Shown here: piece by piece, positions 41,915 to 50,778 of the stretch | How the letters are laid out: each line of letters begins with the position of its first letter | Position numbering within the stretch: position 1 is the first letter of the stretch | Assembly (NCBI GenBank): GCA_964504595.1 | Contig: CAZDEE010000002.1 | Location: forward strand, 62,001-126,000 | Length of the DNA: 64,000 bases | Direction of reading: 5' to 3' | Origin: CAG-826 sp964504595 | GTDB taxonomy: Bacteria; Bacillota_I; Bacilli_A; RFN20; CAG-826 | Made by a program: the position numbers and the translations under genes | The notes under the pieces: model-generated | Database searches by the model: none | Told to the model about the DNA's origin: nothing | What the model saw: only the letters and a program-made list of their open reading frames with translations

Positions 41915-42625
41915 TTATAAAGCCCAATCATTGATTTCATAATAGAAATCATGTAAATAGTTAGCTTGTTCGATTGTTGTTCCATCGATAAGTCCTAAGA
42001 GAACTTTGTTAATACCATCGGCGGTATAAGAAACGATGGTTGGAGTATCGCTAATTCCTTCAACATCTGACCAATCACCTTCAGCATAGTCAATACCATA
42101 TTCTGGATTGAAGGTATCAGCAAGATGATAATGAATTAATTCATCAAGTTGTTCTTGGTTAATTAAATCCCAATATGCTTTTGCATATTCATCTTCTTCA
42201 ACATCTTCTTGGTCATAGTCGACATAAACGAAGTGAATTGCTGGTTTTCCAGTTTTTTCTGACTTGTTATCGTAAGTGTCTTTATAGAATTTCTTGAAAG
42301 CTTCTTCTTGAGCGATACATTCGCTACAATCTTTTTCGATAAAGACTAATAAACCACGATCGGCATCTTTTTCAAGAATTTTGCTGAAATCATCATTTTC
42401 ATAACATTCTAATAATTCTTTTGTTGATAATTTGTGACTGTTATAGAATTTGTATTGGCCTCTTGTATCAGAAGCATCACTAATCCATGAAGAAATGCTT
42501 GGAATAGAGAAGATGATACCAAAAATCGCCCCAACGATTAATAGAGGTTGAATCCATGCAGTTTCAACAATCCATCTCCATATTCTTGCAAAAAATCCGC
42601 CAATAACGGCTAATATTTTTTTCAT
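41915..42625 (-). CDS. Membrane-anchored thioredoxin-like protein
   Basis: 236 residues. One transmembrane segment (residues 25-45, IQPLLIVGAIFGIIFSIP) is followed by a thioredoxin-like domain with LVFIEKDCSECIAQEEAF (CSEC redox pair) and a later SDTPTIVSY cis-Pro loop. The region between, about 80 residues, is acidic. A role in thiol-disulfide chemistry at the membrane is inferred; the substrate is unknown. AGGAGG precedes the ATG. Confidence 0.7.
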   Translation of the reverse strand: MKKILAVIGGFFARIWRWIVETAWIQPLLIVGAIFGIIFSIPSISSWISDASDTRGQYKFYNSHKLSTKELLECYENDDFSKILEKDADRGLLVFIEKDCSECIAQEEAFKKFYKDTYDNKSEKTGKPAIHFVYVDYDQEDVEEDEYAKAYWDLINQEQLDELIHYHLADTFNPEYGIDYAEGDWSDVEGISDTPTIVSYTADGINKVLLGLIDGTTIEQANYLHDFYYEINDWAL

Positions 42626-42857
42626 AATAAATAAACCTCCTTATATCTCTAAATCGATATATCGGTAATATGATACCATTATAAAAGTCAATTTTCAACA
42701 GAAAAAATGCATTTTTCTTATTAAGAAAGCCCATACAAATTAGAAATCGAAGCGTTTGTTGCAAAAAAAATAAAATACTATTGTAATTTATTTGCAAAAG
42801 TATAAAATAATTGTCGTGAATTGATTGTAAATCAATTGTTAATAGGAGTAAAAAGTT

Positions 42858-43874
42858 ATGTCACAGAAAAAGTCATTAAAAGAAAATGTCGGCAATTATT
42901 TATATAAGCATCGTTCAGCAAAAAAGGTGGTTAATAACATCTATGCGGTAATTATGCTTGCATTATCTGCTTTAATTTTCTCTTTTGGCTTTCGAGCATT
43001 TGTTTCACCAGAAGTGACTAATGGCGATTCAATTATGATATTAGCGACCGGAGGTATGAGTGGTTTATCACAAGTTTTTGTTAAAATTACTCAGTTTATC
43101 TTAGGAAGAGAAATTGTTGGTGGTGAATTAAATACATTCCAATCTATTTATTTCTTTGTGCTTAATATTCCAATTGTTATTTTAGCCTATAAGGGAATTG
43201 GAAAAAGATTTGCTCTTTATACAATTATCAATGTTGTTCTTTCTTCAATTTTACTTAAGGCGTTACCTAGTAATATAGTTGTGCTCTTTGAAAAATTAGC
43301 AACAGATAATTTGACAAGATCATTATTTGCCGGTATATGTACCGGATTAAGTAGTTCTCTTGCTTTAATGGTTGATGGTTCTGCCGGTGGACTTGATGTT
43401 ATTTCATATTATATTGCTTTAAAAAAATCCACTTCTGTAGGTAAGTATGTTTTAATATTTAATGGGGCGATTGTGACTTTATTTACCGCTTTGTCATATT
43501 TGCCAGTTACTTCAGGAGGAGCATATAATACGGATGCATGGGTTTTATTAATTTATGCATGTGTCTATTTATTCGTGGTATCTTTAGTTGTTGATCATTT
43601 GAGTAAAAGAAATAAAAAAGCTCAAATACAAATTATTACTACTCATGATGAATTACAAAAAATACTTTTATCTAATTTTAAACATGGTTGTACTGTAGTT
43701 GACGCAAAAGGAGCGTTTTCTGGAGAAGGAAAAAAGATTATTTATATGGTCGTTTCTTCTGTTGAAGTGAAAAAGGTGATTAGTATTGTTCGTGAATACG
43801 ATCCTCAATCATTTATTAATGTCGTTTCAGTTCAAGCTTTATATGGACAATTCCATGTTGATCCAATTAAATAG
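42858..43874 (+). CDS. YitT-family membrane protein
   Basis: 338 residues. Five to six transmembrane helices (residues 25-245) with GGMSGLSQVF and DGSAGGLDVISYYIALKK repeats of the YitT/DUF161 domain, then a cytoplasmic DUF2179 domain (residues 255-335, FKHGCTVVDAKGAFSGEGKK). Transport function is not established for the family. It starts with the TAGGAG ribosome-binding site and is convergent with the Nudix gene. Confidence 0.9.
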   Translation: MSQKKSLKENVGNYLYKHRSAKKVVNNIYAVIMLALSALIFSFGFRAFVSPEVTNGDSIMILATGGMSGLSQVFVKITQFILGREIVGGELNTFQSIYFFVLNIPIVILAYKGIGKRFALYTIINVVLSSILLKALPSNIVVLFEKLATDNLTRSLFAGICTGLSSSLALMVDGSAGGLDVISYYIALKKSTSVGKYVLIFNGAIVTLFTALSYLPVTSGGAYNTDAWVLLIYACVYLFVVSLVVDHLSKRNKKAQIQIITTHDELQKILLSNFKHGCTVVDAKGAFSGEGKKIIYMVVSSVEVKKVISIVREYDPQSFINVVSVQALYGQFHVDPIK

Positions 43875-43897
43875 TATAGAGATATTGTTTAGATTTA

Positions 43898-44386
43898 TTA
43901 TTTGTTTAATTTAAGATATTCTTCTATTGCAATTAATTCTCGATGATATAAACCAAATCTAGCTAAGTTAGAACTTTTGTATAGCTCATATTCTTTAAAA
44001 ATATGTAATGCCTCTTTAATAGGCATCCATACAAAAGTTAAACCTAGCTTTTTTTCATTATCAGTTAAATGTGTTTTTTGATGTTCTGAGATAATTTCAC
44101 ATATGAAATAGTGATTAATATGTTTCATATCTTGAAATAATTCTTCTATATCTAAATAATTTTCTTTTGGAAAACAGATAATTCCTGTTTCTTCAAGAAT
44201 CTCTCTTTTACAGCATTCTATTAATGTTTCATTTTCTTCGATGCCTCCACCAGGAATTAAATATTGATTTTCATTTTTTTCATAACTAAGAAGTATTTTA
44301 TTATCTTTGATTATAATACCTCTACAAGCATGTCTAATAGAGGATATATAACCTAAGAAATCATTGCTTTTAATATTTTTTTTCAT
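43898..44386 (-). CDS. Nudix hydrolase
   Basis: 162 residues. A complete Nudix box GX5EX7REUXEEXGU is seen as GGIEENETLIECCKREILEE followed by TGI, near residues 48-70. The N-terminus RHACRGIIIKDNKILL is a typical first strand. Substrate unknown. It lies about 230 bases downstream of the ncRNA candidate on the same strand. Confidence 0.9.
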   Translation of the reverse strand: MKKNIKSNDFLGYISSIRHACRGIIIKDNKILLSYEKNENQYLIPGGGIEENETLIECCKREILEETGIICFPKENYLDIEELFQDMKHINHYFICEIISEHQKTHLTDNEKKLGLTFVWMPIKEALHIFKEYELYKSSNLARFGLYHRELIAIEEYLKLNK

Positions 44387-44615
44387 AGTTTGTTTTCTCC
44401 TTTTGGTAAATAATTAATTGTTTTTCTGTATTTATATTTCAAAATTAATTGATTATGAGGTCTTGTCTTAGATATATTACTATGAGATTAAATATAAGGA
44501 AAGTTATTTAATGTTCATATTCAATATTAAAATTATTAACAAATTGAATATTTAAAAAAATGATGCGGTAAAAAATGCATATAAAACTATAGAAAGAAAT
44601 GGAGATAAAAGATAA
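44387..44615. other. AT-rich intergenic stretch
   Basis: Between the Nudix gene and the ncRNA terminator. Apart from a presumed promoter for the Nudix gene, nothing was recognised. Confidence 0.4.
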
Positions 44616-44733
44616 TAAAAAAGCCTCTGAATAGAGGCTGCCTACCAGGTTTGTAGGCGGGGTACGTGGTTGCCACTATCGTCGCCGATAGAGCTGCCTA
44701 TTCAGGGTTTATCTGTGTGAGATTTACCTTGGA
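44616..44733 (-). ncRNA. Candidate structured ncRNA with own promoter and terminator
   Basis: About 115 nt. Hairpins on the minus strand, in order: CTATCG/CGATAG (44676-44691), GTGG/CCAC (44666-44676), GCCTAC/GTAGGC (44640-44658). An outer P1 CTGAATAG/CTATTCAG (44698-44705 with 44627-44634) competes with the terminator AGCCTCT/AGAGGCT (44622-44639) plus T6. A TTGACA-18-TAGAAT promoter stands just upstream. It is not 4.5S, 6S, tmRNA, RNase P, 5S or a riboswitch class I can name. Free-standing sRNA and riboswitch-like attenuator for the Nudix gene are both possible. Confidence 0.7.
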
Positions 44734-44738
44734 TTAAT

Positions 44739-44768
44739 ATTCTATGATGATTTTTAAAGAATTGTCAA
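44739..44768 (-). promoter_or_regulatory. Promoter of the ncRNA candidate
   Basis: Minus strand TTGACA (44763-44768), 18-base spacer, TAGAAT (44739-44744). Confidence 0.75.
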
Positions 44769-44859
44769 TAAAAAAGGCGGTTTGAGAAATGAAATAAAAA
44801 ATAAGGTCAAATTCAGTTGTGTGTGAATTTTGATGGATAATAGCGGAAGCATAAAAAAT

Positions 44860-44902
44860 GTTCGAACTTCTTACATTTATTATTTGAGATTCGAACTTTT
44901 TT
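44860..44902. terminator. Terminator-like hairpin with T runs on both strands
   Basis: GTTCGAA (44860-44866) pairs with TTCGAAC (44890-44896), flanked by T7 on the plus strand and by A6 upstream. No gene is evident on either side. Confidence 0.45.
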
Positions 44903-44951
44903 GGCTATTTTGGATTTTTTTAACGCTTACGTTTCAAATGGTTTCAGGCAA

Positions 44952-44979
44952 TAAAAAAAGCGCTACTTCTGTAGCACTT
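44952..44979 (-). terminator. Terminator of tRNA-Ser(GCT)
   Basis: Minus strand AGTGCTAC / GTAGCGCT stem with AGAA loop and T7. Confidence 0.8.
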
Positions 44980-44989
44980 ATTACTCTAA

Positions 44990-45080
44990 TGGCGGAGCAA
45001 GAGAGACTCGAACTCTCGCACCAGTTACCCGATCTACTTCCTTAGCAGGGAAGCCCCTTCACCAACTTGGGTATTGCTCC
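44990..45080 (-). tRNA. tRNA-Ser(GCT)
   Basis: Class II tRNA; acceptor GGAGCAA/TTGCTCC, anticodon loop CTGCTAA (GCT), long variable arm, T loop TTCGAGT, encoded CCA. Confidence 0.95.
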
Positions 45081-45146
45081 AGCGACTATGTAATAGTAAC
45101 ATAGTCGAATAAATCTTTCAATAGAAAATATTTAAAAATCCTTAAA

Positions 45147-46583
45147 TTAGTATGCTTTTGCGAATAAAACAACCTTTTTAGCTTTCTTTCCGCATATTGG
45201 ACAAACATCATCAAATGGTGTTTGGTCAAATGGCATACATCTCGATGTTGCGGATAGATCGGCTTTAATTTTATTTTCACATTCTTCATCGCCACACCAC
45301 ATCATCTTAGCGTATCCGCCTTTGTTTTCAATAACATCTTTTAATTCATCGTATGTATGAACTACAGTTGTGTGATTTAATAAATATTTAAATGCTTTTT
45401 CATACATTTCTTCGTGAATTTGATTTAAAAGTGTTTCAACAGTATTAACTAAATCATCTAAGTTATTAACTGATTTTTCTCCATTATGACGTTTAGAAGC
45501 CACAAATACATTGTTTGCAATATCACGAGGACCAATTTCAATTCTAAGTGGAATACCTTTCATTTCATATTCATGGAATTTCCATCCTGGAGTCATTGAG
45601 GTATCATCATCTAATTTAACTCTATAACCAGCATTTTTTAATTTTATTTCAATTTCTTTTGCTTTATCTAAAACACCAGGTTTTTGAATTTGAATTGGAA
45701 CGATGACTATTTGAATTGGTGCAACACGTGGTGGTAATGATAAACCATTATTATCACCATGGACCATAATTAAAGCCCCTAATAATCTTGTTGAAACACC
45801 CCATGATGTTTGTTCGGCAAATTTAACTTTTCCATCTTTATCTTGGAATTTAATACCAAAAGCTTCAGCAAAACCATGTCCAAAGAAGTGAGTTGTTCCA
45901 CTTTGTAGGGCCTTTCCATCTGGCATTAAAGCTTCGATAGAATATGTTTCTTCTGCACCGGCAAACTTTTCTTTTTCAGTTTTTCTACCAGTACTAAATG
46001 GAATAGCAAGTAAGTCACGACCCATGTTGTTATAGACTTCTAGCATTGATAATGTTTCATGACGTGCTTCTTCTTCGGTAGCGTGAATTGTATGACCTTC
46101 TTGCCATAAGAATTCAGCTCCACGTAAGAATGGTCTAGTTGTTTTTTCCCATCTTACAACTGAACACCATTGATTATATTTAAGTGGTAAATCACGATAA
46201 GAAGAAACTATTTTAGCGTAATGTTCACTAAAAAGGGTTTCACTTGTAGGACGGACAATTAAACGTTCATCTAATTCCGCTTTTCCTCCAATTGTTACAA
46301 TCGCACATTCAGGGGCAAATCCTTCAACGTGGTCTTTTTCTTTTTGAAGAAGTGATTCAGGTATCAACATTGGCATATAAACATTTTGATGTCCTGTTTC
46401 TTTAAATTTCTTATTTAGGTAATCTTGAATTTGTTCCCAAATTGCGTATCCATAAGGACGATAAATAATAAATCCTTTCGTGGATGCATAATCCATTAAT
46501 TCCGCTTTACGGCAAACATCTGTATACCATTGAGCAAAATCAACTTCTTGAGCAGTTATTGCTTCGTTTTTGTTGTCTATCAT
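45147..46583 (-). CDS. proS: Prolyl-tRNA synthetase, archaeal/eukaryotic type (type 3)
   Basis: A 478-residue class II synthetase without the bacterial editing insertion. FIIYRPYGYAIWEQIQDYL opens the core, motif 2 is VRWEKTTRPFLRGAEFLWQE, and motif 3 contains MVHGDNNGLSLPPRVAP. The C-terminal zinc domain has CGDEEC and CPICG and ends FAKAY, as in the type 3 enzymes of mycoplasmas and some clostridia. It starts 18 bases after the GGDEF-EAL-like gene stops and shares its direction. Confidence 0.95.
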   Translation of the reverse strand: MIDNKNEAITAQEVDFAQWYTDVCRKAELMDYASTKGFIIYRPYGYAIWEQIQDYLNKKFKETGHQNVYMPMLIPESLLQKEKDHVEGFAPECAIVTIGGKAELDERLIVRPTSETLFSEHYAKIVSSYRDLPLKYNQWCSVVRWEKTTRPFLRGAEFLWQEGHTIHATEEEARHETLSMLEVYNNMGRDLLAIPFSTGRKTEKEKFAGAEETYSIEALMPDGKALQSGTTHFFGHGFAEAFGIKFQDKDGKVKFAEQTSWGVSTRLLGALIMVHGDNNGLSLPPRVAPIQIVIVPIQIQKPGVLDKAKEIEIKLKNAGYRVKLDDDTSMTPGWKFHEYEMKGIPLRIEIGPRDIANNVFVASKRHNGEKSVNNLDDLVNTVETLLNQIHEEMYEKAFKYLLNHTTVVHTYDELKDVIENKGGYAKMMWCGDEECENKIKADLSATSRCMPFDQTPFDDVCPICGKKAKKVVLFAKAY

Positions 46584-46601
46584 ATAAAAAACCTTCTTTC
46601 T

Positions 46602-48362
46602 TTACTTTCTTATAACATTCATTTTTCTGGTCGTTAATTCAATGAAGTCTTCACTTGGTGATTCGATTGCATTACCGGCAAAAATTGTGAAATTTTTATC
46701 TCTTAAAATATGAATCATTGATTTATTATCCATATCAATAGCAATCATTGGACGATGGAAACTTATAAGCTTTGATGTTAAACGTTTGATTGCGGAAGAT
46801 GATGCTAGACTTTCTTCTCCTGTTGTTAAGCTTTTATCGATAATAAAGAAGTCAAATGATTCATAGACTCCATTGGCCCACGTTAAGTTACCTTCTCTAA
46901 GTAATAAGGCGATTTGGGAACCTTTCTTTCTTATTGCATGTAAATCTGTAATAACTTCTTCATAACTTCTTGCAACGAGTTCATTCATATCGTTTTCATC
47001 GATTACAATGACTATATTACAATCTTTTGTATGACGAATATCAGATAATACTTTTAGAATACAATCTTTATCATGACTAGAAATAGAAATAAAAAGTTTT
47101 AATTCATTTTCATTTTCTGATTCTAATGTTCTTTTTATTGATTCGTTGTAGAACTTATTAATTAAAGAACGACATATGACTTGTAATAATTCTTCATTTC
47201 TTCCATATTCATTGGCTTTTGTTTTCATTTCATCGATATTTCTAAATGAGGAATTCTCGGGTTCAACAAAAGCGTAATAGCCAAACATTTTAAGAGGAAC
47301 ACTTTGAACCATCGGTTGGAATAAATACCGTAATTTTCGTTCTCTTTTCTTGCCTTTAATGACACTTTCTAATTCTTCTTCCCATAATTGAGAGGTAAAT
47401 TCTTCTGTACCATCACCCGGAAGGAACCAGTCAAATCTATTTTCTTGTCTTTCTGCAGAGATAGATTTATTTAAAGCGACATCTAAACATTTCTTACCAT
47501 CGGCAAAATATTTGGTTTCAACTGCGCCGATAGAAAAACCAAAATCGTTTTGATAGGAATGAATTTCTAATCTTGAGTTTAGTTTTTTTATTAAAGATAT
47601 CGTTGATTTTTGCATATCGGATAATGTTGAATATCCGGTATCATATATTACAAAACTATTTGCATCATCATATTCAATTCTAAAACGAGATTTCTTTTCT
47701 TTTAAGTGCAAGAAGCATGCTTGTCTTAATTCATTTAGCATTGCTGTTTGTCTTGCTTGATCAATTCGTTTATCAAGAGCAAAAAATCTTATAAACAATA
47801 ATAAACCGCTGTTAACACTTTTCTTAGTAAAGATGGTGTCAATATTTATACCTTTACTTTCATTAACAGAGGCTAAGAAGAAGTGCTTCTTTTTTGAATA
47901 ATCGTTTAAGAATTCAACGCTATAACTTGATAAGTGAACAATGTGTTTTTCTTGTTCTAAGCTATCGATTGTAAAATATAAAGGAACGATGTGCCTTCCA
48001 TCTAAATTCATCGTAATTTCTGTTAGTAGATTACGATTATCATTAAAGATATTTTCTAGCCATGTTCTAAACAAATCACGAGAGCGAGGGTCAATAATAT
48101 GCGTATAAAATGATTCTAGTTTAAGATTGACTTGCATTCTAGGATTTGCTTTTTCAAAATAAATAACAGTTTCATCAGCAAAATTAATAGCAAATATATA
48201 ATTTTTTCTTTTTTTAGAAGCAATTATTTTAGATTGTTTATTTGAACGATGAGCTGAAACAAAAAGCATCGTGGTAATAAAGACTAATAGGATAGAAAAA
48301 ACAATCATCATAATTAACATAATTAAGGATTCATGTTCTTCATAAAATGCTTTTAACAACAT
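46602..48362 (-). CDS. Degenerate GGDEF-EAL membrane protein
   Basis: 586 residues. One N-terminal transmembrane helix (residues 16-37, LIMMIVFSILLVFITTMLFV), a PAS-like region, a GGDEF-like domain (residues 190-350) in which the active-site loop reads EYDDANSFVIY instead of GGDEF, and an EAL-like domain (residues 365-586) starting LFQPMVQ with YAFVEP in place of EALLR. Key catalytic residues of both domains are absent, so it is probably not a cyclic-di-GMP enzyme and may be a sensor or scaffold. ATG 48362 follows AGGTGA; longer frames run into the tRNA-Ser region. Confidence 0.7.
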   Translation of the reverse strand: MLLKAFYEEHESLIMLIMMIVFSILLVFITTMLFVSAHRSNKQSKIIASKKRKNYIFAINFADETVIYFEKANPRMQVNLKLESFYTHIIDPRSRDLFRTWLENIFNDNRNLLTEITMNLDGRHIVPLYFTIDSLEQEKHIVHLSSYSVEFLNDYSKKKHFFLASVNESKGINIDTIFTKKSVNSGLLLFIRFFALDKRIDQARQTAMLNELRQACFLHLKEKKSRFRIEYDDANSFVIYDTGYSTLSDMQKSTISLIKKLNSRLEIHSYQNDFGFSIGAVETKYFADGKKCLDVALNKSISAERQENRFDWFLPGDGTEEFTSQLWEEELESVIKGKKRERKLRYLFQPMVQSVPLKMFGYYAFVEPENSSFRNIDEMKTKANEYGRNEELLQVICRSLINKFYNESIKRTLESENENELKLFISISSHDKDCILKVLSDIRHTKDCNIVIVIDENDMNELVARSYEEVITDLHAIRKKGSQIALLLREGNLTWANGVYESFDFFIIDKSLTTGEESLASSSAIKRLTSKLISFHRPMIAIDMDNKSMIHILRDKNFTIFAGNAIESPSEDFIELTTRKMNVIRK

Positions 48363-48464
48363 GTATTTCACCTCGTTGTTATTATATACTTTGCTTATTA
48401 AATAAGCAATAAAGAAAAAAATGTGTAAAGTATACAAAAAAATAATGATTAATTGATTTATTGT

Positions 48465-48472
48465 GTTATAAT
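48465..48472 (+). promoter_or_regulatory. Extended -10 promoter of tRNA-Ser(CGA)
   Basis: TGTTATAAT-type extended -10 (TG at 48464-48465, TATAAT at 48467-48472), 10 bases upstream of the tRNA. Confidence 0.65.
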
Positions 48473-48481
48473 TACGGAGCT

Positions 48482-48572
48482 GGAGGAATACCCAAGCGGC
48501 TGAAGGGATCAGTTTCGAAAACTGACAGAAGGTGCAAGCCTTGCGGGGGTTCAAATCCCCCTTTCTCCGCCA
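48482..48572 (+). tRNA. tRNA-Ser(CGA)
   Basis: Class II tRNA; acceptor GGAGGAA/TTTCTCC, anticodon loop TTCGAAA (CGA), long variable arm, T loop TTCAAAT, encoded CCA. Confidence 0.95.
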
Positions 48573-48584
48573 TTAAGATTATAA

Positions 48585-48612
48585 ATATCCGATTTTCATC
48601 GGATTTTTTTAT
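48585..48612 (+). terminator. Terminator of tRNA-Ser(CGA)
   Basis: ATCCGAT / ATCGGAT stem, TTTC loop, T7. Confidence 0.85.
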
Positions 48613-49070
48613 TTTTTTGCTCTTTATATTTCTCATAATTAATACAGAAAGCACATTTTTACTGATAATAATATTTATTTGTTAGTAGGTGTTTTGATTT
48701 TATAGCAAATAGAATTATATTGATAGTTATAGTGTGTTTAGTCGAAAAATGCTACAGAACCCATGTAAAATTAATTTTCCCCTTTTTTAATATTATTTGC
48801 TTTATAATTAAACTTAATGTATATATTTTTTTTGAAAAAACAATTATAAAAAGTATAATATTATTAAGTACAAGGAACGGTTTAAAAGTAGCGCTATGCT
48901 ATGTCGATGTCTAGCTTGAATTTCTAATGAGGATAGTAAATACCAAAGTCATGCTTAAAATATTTAACTAAATCTTGGCTAATTATTTTTTAAAAGTCTA
49001 TATAGATAAAGTTAAATATTACGAAATTTTTAATAATTATAAAATTATAAAGGGAATAGGAGAAATAATT
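48613..49070. other. Long AT-rich noncoding stretch beside tRNA-Ser
   Basis: About 460 bases, more AT-rich than the surroundings, without a supported gene. Short open frames present have no ribosome-binding site. It may be insertion-site debris upstream of the accessory DUF3883 gene. Confidence 0.45.
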
Positions 49071-50288
49071 ATGTTAGATACTTTATTTGAAAAATTAGTT
49101 AATTGGCGGGAATCAGATGATTTTACTCAAAAAAAAGAAAAAGAAAAATCTAATTTAAAATATTTAAATTTCTTTTTAGAAAAATTTACTTTGGATTATA
49201 TTTCCACTATGCCTATTGATGAATATGTATCTGGAAGAAATAACAAAGAATCTTTTTGTTATATGATAGAAGAAAATCTTGATTGTTTTGGCTCTATTAG
49301 CCATAGAACAACAGCATTTCAAAAATATGTAATATATTGGTCTGATGAAAAAAAAGATTATTTATTTGGCGATAATAGAACAAAACAAAGAAAGGGCTTT
49401 GGTTCTAATAAAGATGATATATACGCTAATGTTAGAAAATATATTAGAGAAGTTATTATTGCTTCAATTAATAATGATTACAAAGCTATTGCCAGTAATC
49501 CTTTAAACCCTCAATTTAAAAATAAGATTGCGTATTTATATAATAGAGATAATCAAATTCCTATTTATAGTAATGATGATTTAAATGTCATTTTAACTTT
49601 ATTTAAAATTCCTTTTAAAACAAATGAAGATAGAGCATTTAAAAGAGAAAAATTATTTAAGTTTTATGTAGAAAATGAAATAAATAAAATTGTTACACCA
49701 TATCAATTCATGGAATTTATTTATAGTGGGTATGGTTATAGAAAATATTTGAGAAGTGATGAAAAGCCTACTATAGATGTTTATGATATTAAAGATTATT
49801 CGTTAATTGATGTGGAAATGGATAGAGCAATTAGTATCAAAAGAAGTGGTAATGGAACTAAGAAAAGGGTTATTTATAATCCTAATTCTGAGGAAAGTAA
49901 GAGAATAACTGGTAGAAAAGCAGAAGACATTGTATATGAATATCTTGAAAAGCATAAAGAAGAATTAGATATTAAAGAAATTAATAGTTATTGCTTTGGT
50001 GAAAATAAAGATGATGGAAGAGGATATGATGTAAGCTATATTAAAACTGATGGAACTGAAATATATATTGAAGTAAAAGCAACTAAATTAGATTTAAAGG
50101 ATGAAATATTATTTGAAATGTCCGCGAATGAATATTCAGTTATGAAAGCACATTCTGATACATATTATATTTATTTTGTTAATAATGTTAACAAAGGAAA
50201 AATAATTAAAAGAATTTTAGGAAAAGACATTTCTGTGGCAGAACCAGTAAAATATAGAATAAATTTTGAGTCAAAAAAGAAAATATAA
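49071..50288 (+). CDS. DUF3883 (nuclease-like) protein with McrB-type N-terminal region
   Basis: 405 residues. The C-terminal domain (residues 280-390) is DUF3883/restriction-endonuclease-like: GRKAEDIVYEYLEKHK, then GENKDDGRGYDVSY and YIEVKATK, giving the D...ExK nuclease core. The N-terminal 180 residues (IDEYVSGRNNKESFCYMIEE) resemble the sensor-like region in front of McrB-type AAA proteins, but no AAA domain or McrC partner is present. Strongly lysine- and asparagine-rich, unlike the neighbours. ATG 49071 follows AGGAG. Probably a single-gene defence effector. Confidence 0.7.
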   Translation: MLDTLFEKLVNWRESDDFTQKKEKEKSNLKYLNFFLEKFTLDYISTMPIDEYVSGRNNKESFCYMIEENLDCFGSISHRTTAFQKYVIYWSDEKKDYLFGDNRTKQRKGFGSNKDDIYANVRKYIREVIIASINNDYKAIASNPLNPQFKNKIAYLYNRDNQIPIYSNDDLNVILTLFKIPFKTNEDRAFKREKLFKFYVENEINKIVTPYQFMEFIYSGYGYRKYLRSDEKPTIDVYDIKDYSLIDVEMDRAISIKRSGNGTKKRVIYNPNSEESKRITGRKAEDIVYEYLEKHKEELDIKEINSYCFGENKDDGRGYDVSYIKTDGTEIYIEVKATKLDLKDEILFEMSANEYSVMKAHSDTYYIYFVNNVNKGKIIKRILGKDISVAEPVKYRINFESKKKI

Positions 50289-50486
50289 AATTCTGTTAAA
50301 TTAATGATTAAAGTATTGTTGTATTTACTTTTTAAATTAACAAGAAAATAGAAATAGTCAATAATTTAACATTTGGTATTTTTAGCTTTATAGAATTTTT
50401 AAAAACATTAATTTAATAAAGCACTACAATTTTCAGATAATGTGAATAATTAGTGAAATATTAATTTCATAAATGAGGTAAGTATA
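50289..50486. other. AT-rich noncoding stretch
   Basis: Between the DUF3883 gene and a decayed gene. No feature was recognised. Confidence 0.4.
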
Positions 50487-50745
50487 TTGAATAGCCTAGA
50501 ATTAATAATTAATGAAGTGAAAAAATTGCTTGATAATGAATGCTTTCAGCATTATTATTGGCATTAACGATTCCAGAAGATGTTTGTGGCAAAATATTAT
50601 ATCCAAAAGAAAAATAATAAACAAAGATATATTAAATTGTTTGACAAATATATAAGGTTGGTTATAAATAAATCTTATTATATTAACCAATCTAATTATA
50701 ATTTTATTAAATGTATTAAAAAAAGGATGGTATCCTATAAGGATT
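50487..50745 (+). pseudogene. Frameshifted remnant of an uncharacterised conserved protein
   Basis: GAGGTAAG precedes a TTG that opens NSLELIINEVKKLLDNE. Homologous coding continues after a frameshift as MLSALLLALTIPEDVCGKIL followed by YPKE, then after a second shift as KQRYIKLFDKYIRLVINKSY. Together they rebuild the start of a common uncharacterised family (SALLLALTIPDxCGKxEYP, then RYIKWFDKY). Two frameshifts within 150 bases mark it as dead. Its end overlaps the terminator of the minus-strand lipoprotein gene. The family identity is from memory of the motif. Confidence 0.55.
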
Positions 50746-50757
50746 AACCACCCTAAA
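50718..50757 (-). terminator. Terminator of the lipoprotein operon
   Basis: Minus strand GGGTGGT / ACCATCC with inner AATCC / AGGAT pairing, then T7, 22 bases after the last stop. Confidence 0.75.
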
Positions 50758-50778
50758 TTTTAAGGTTTTAAAGATTCA

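Noticed and set aside
44830..45045. Open frame of 71 codons next to tRNA-Ser(GCT)
   Set aside because: It ends inside the tRNA, reads its antisense (ERLELSHQLPDL), and has no ribosome-binding site.
48461..48685. Open frames over tRNA-Ser(CGA) on both strands
   Set aside because: Translations of the tRNA itself; no ribosome-binding site or homology.
48720..48914. 64-codon frame upstream of the DUF3883 gene
   Set aside because: No ribosome-binding site, extreme Ile/Phe/Lys composition from AT-rich DNA, no recognisable motif.
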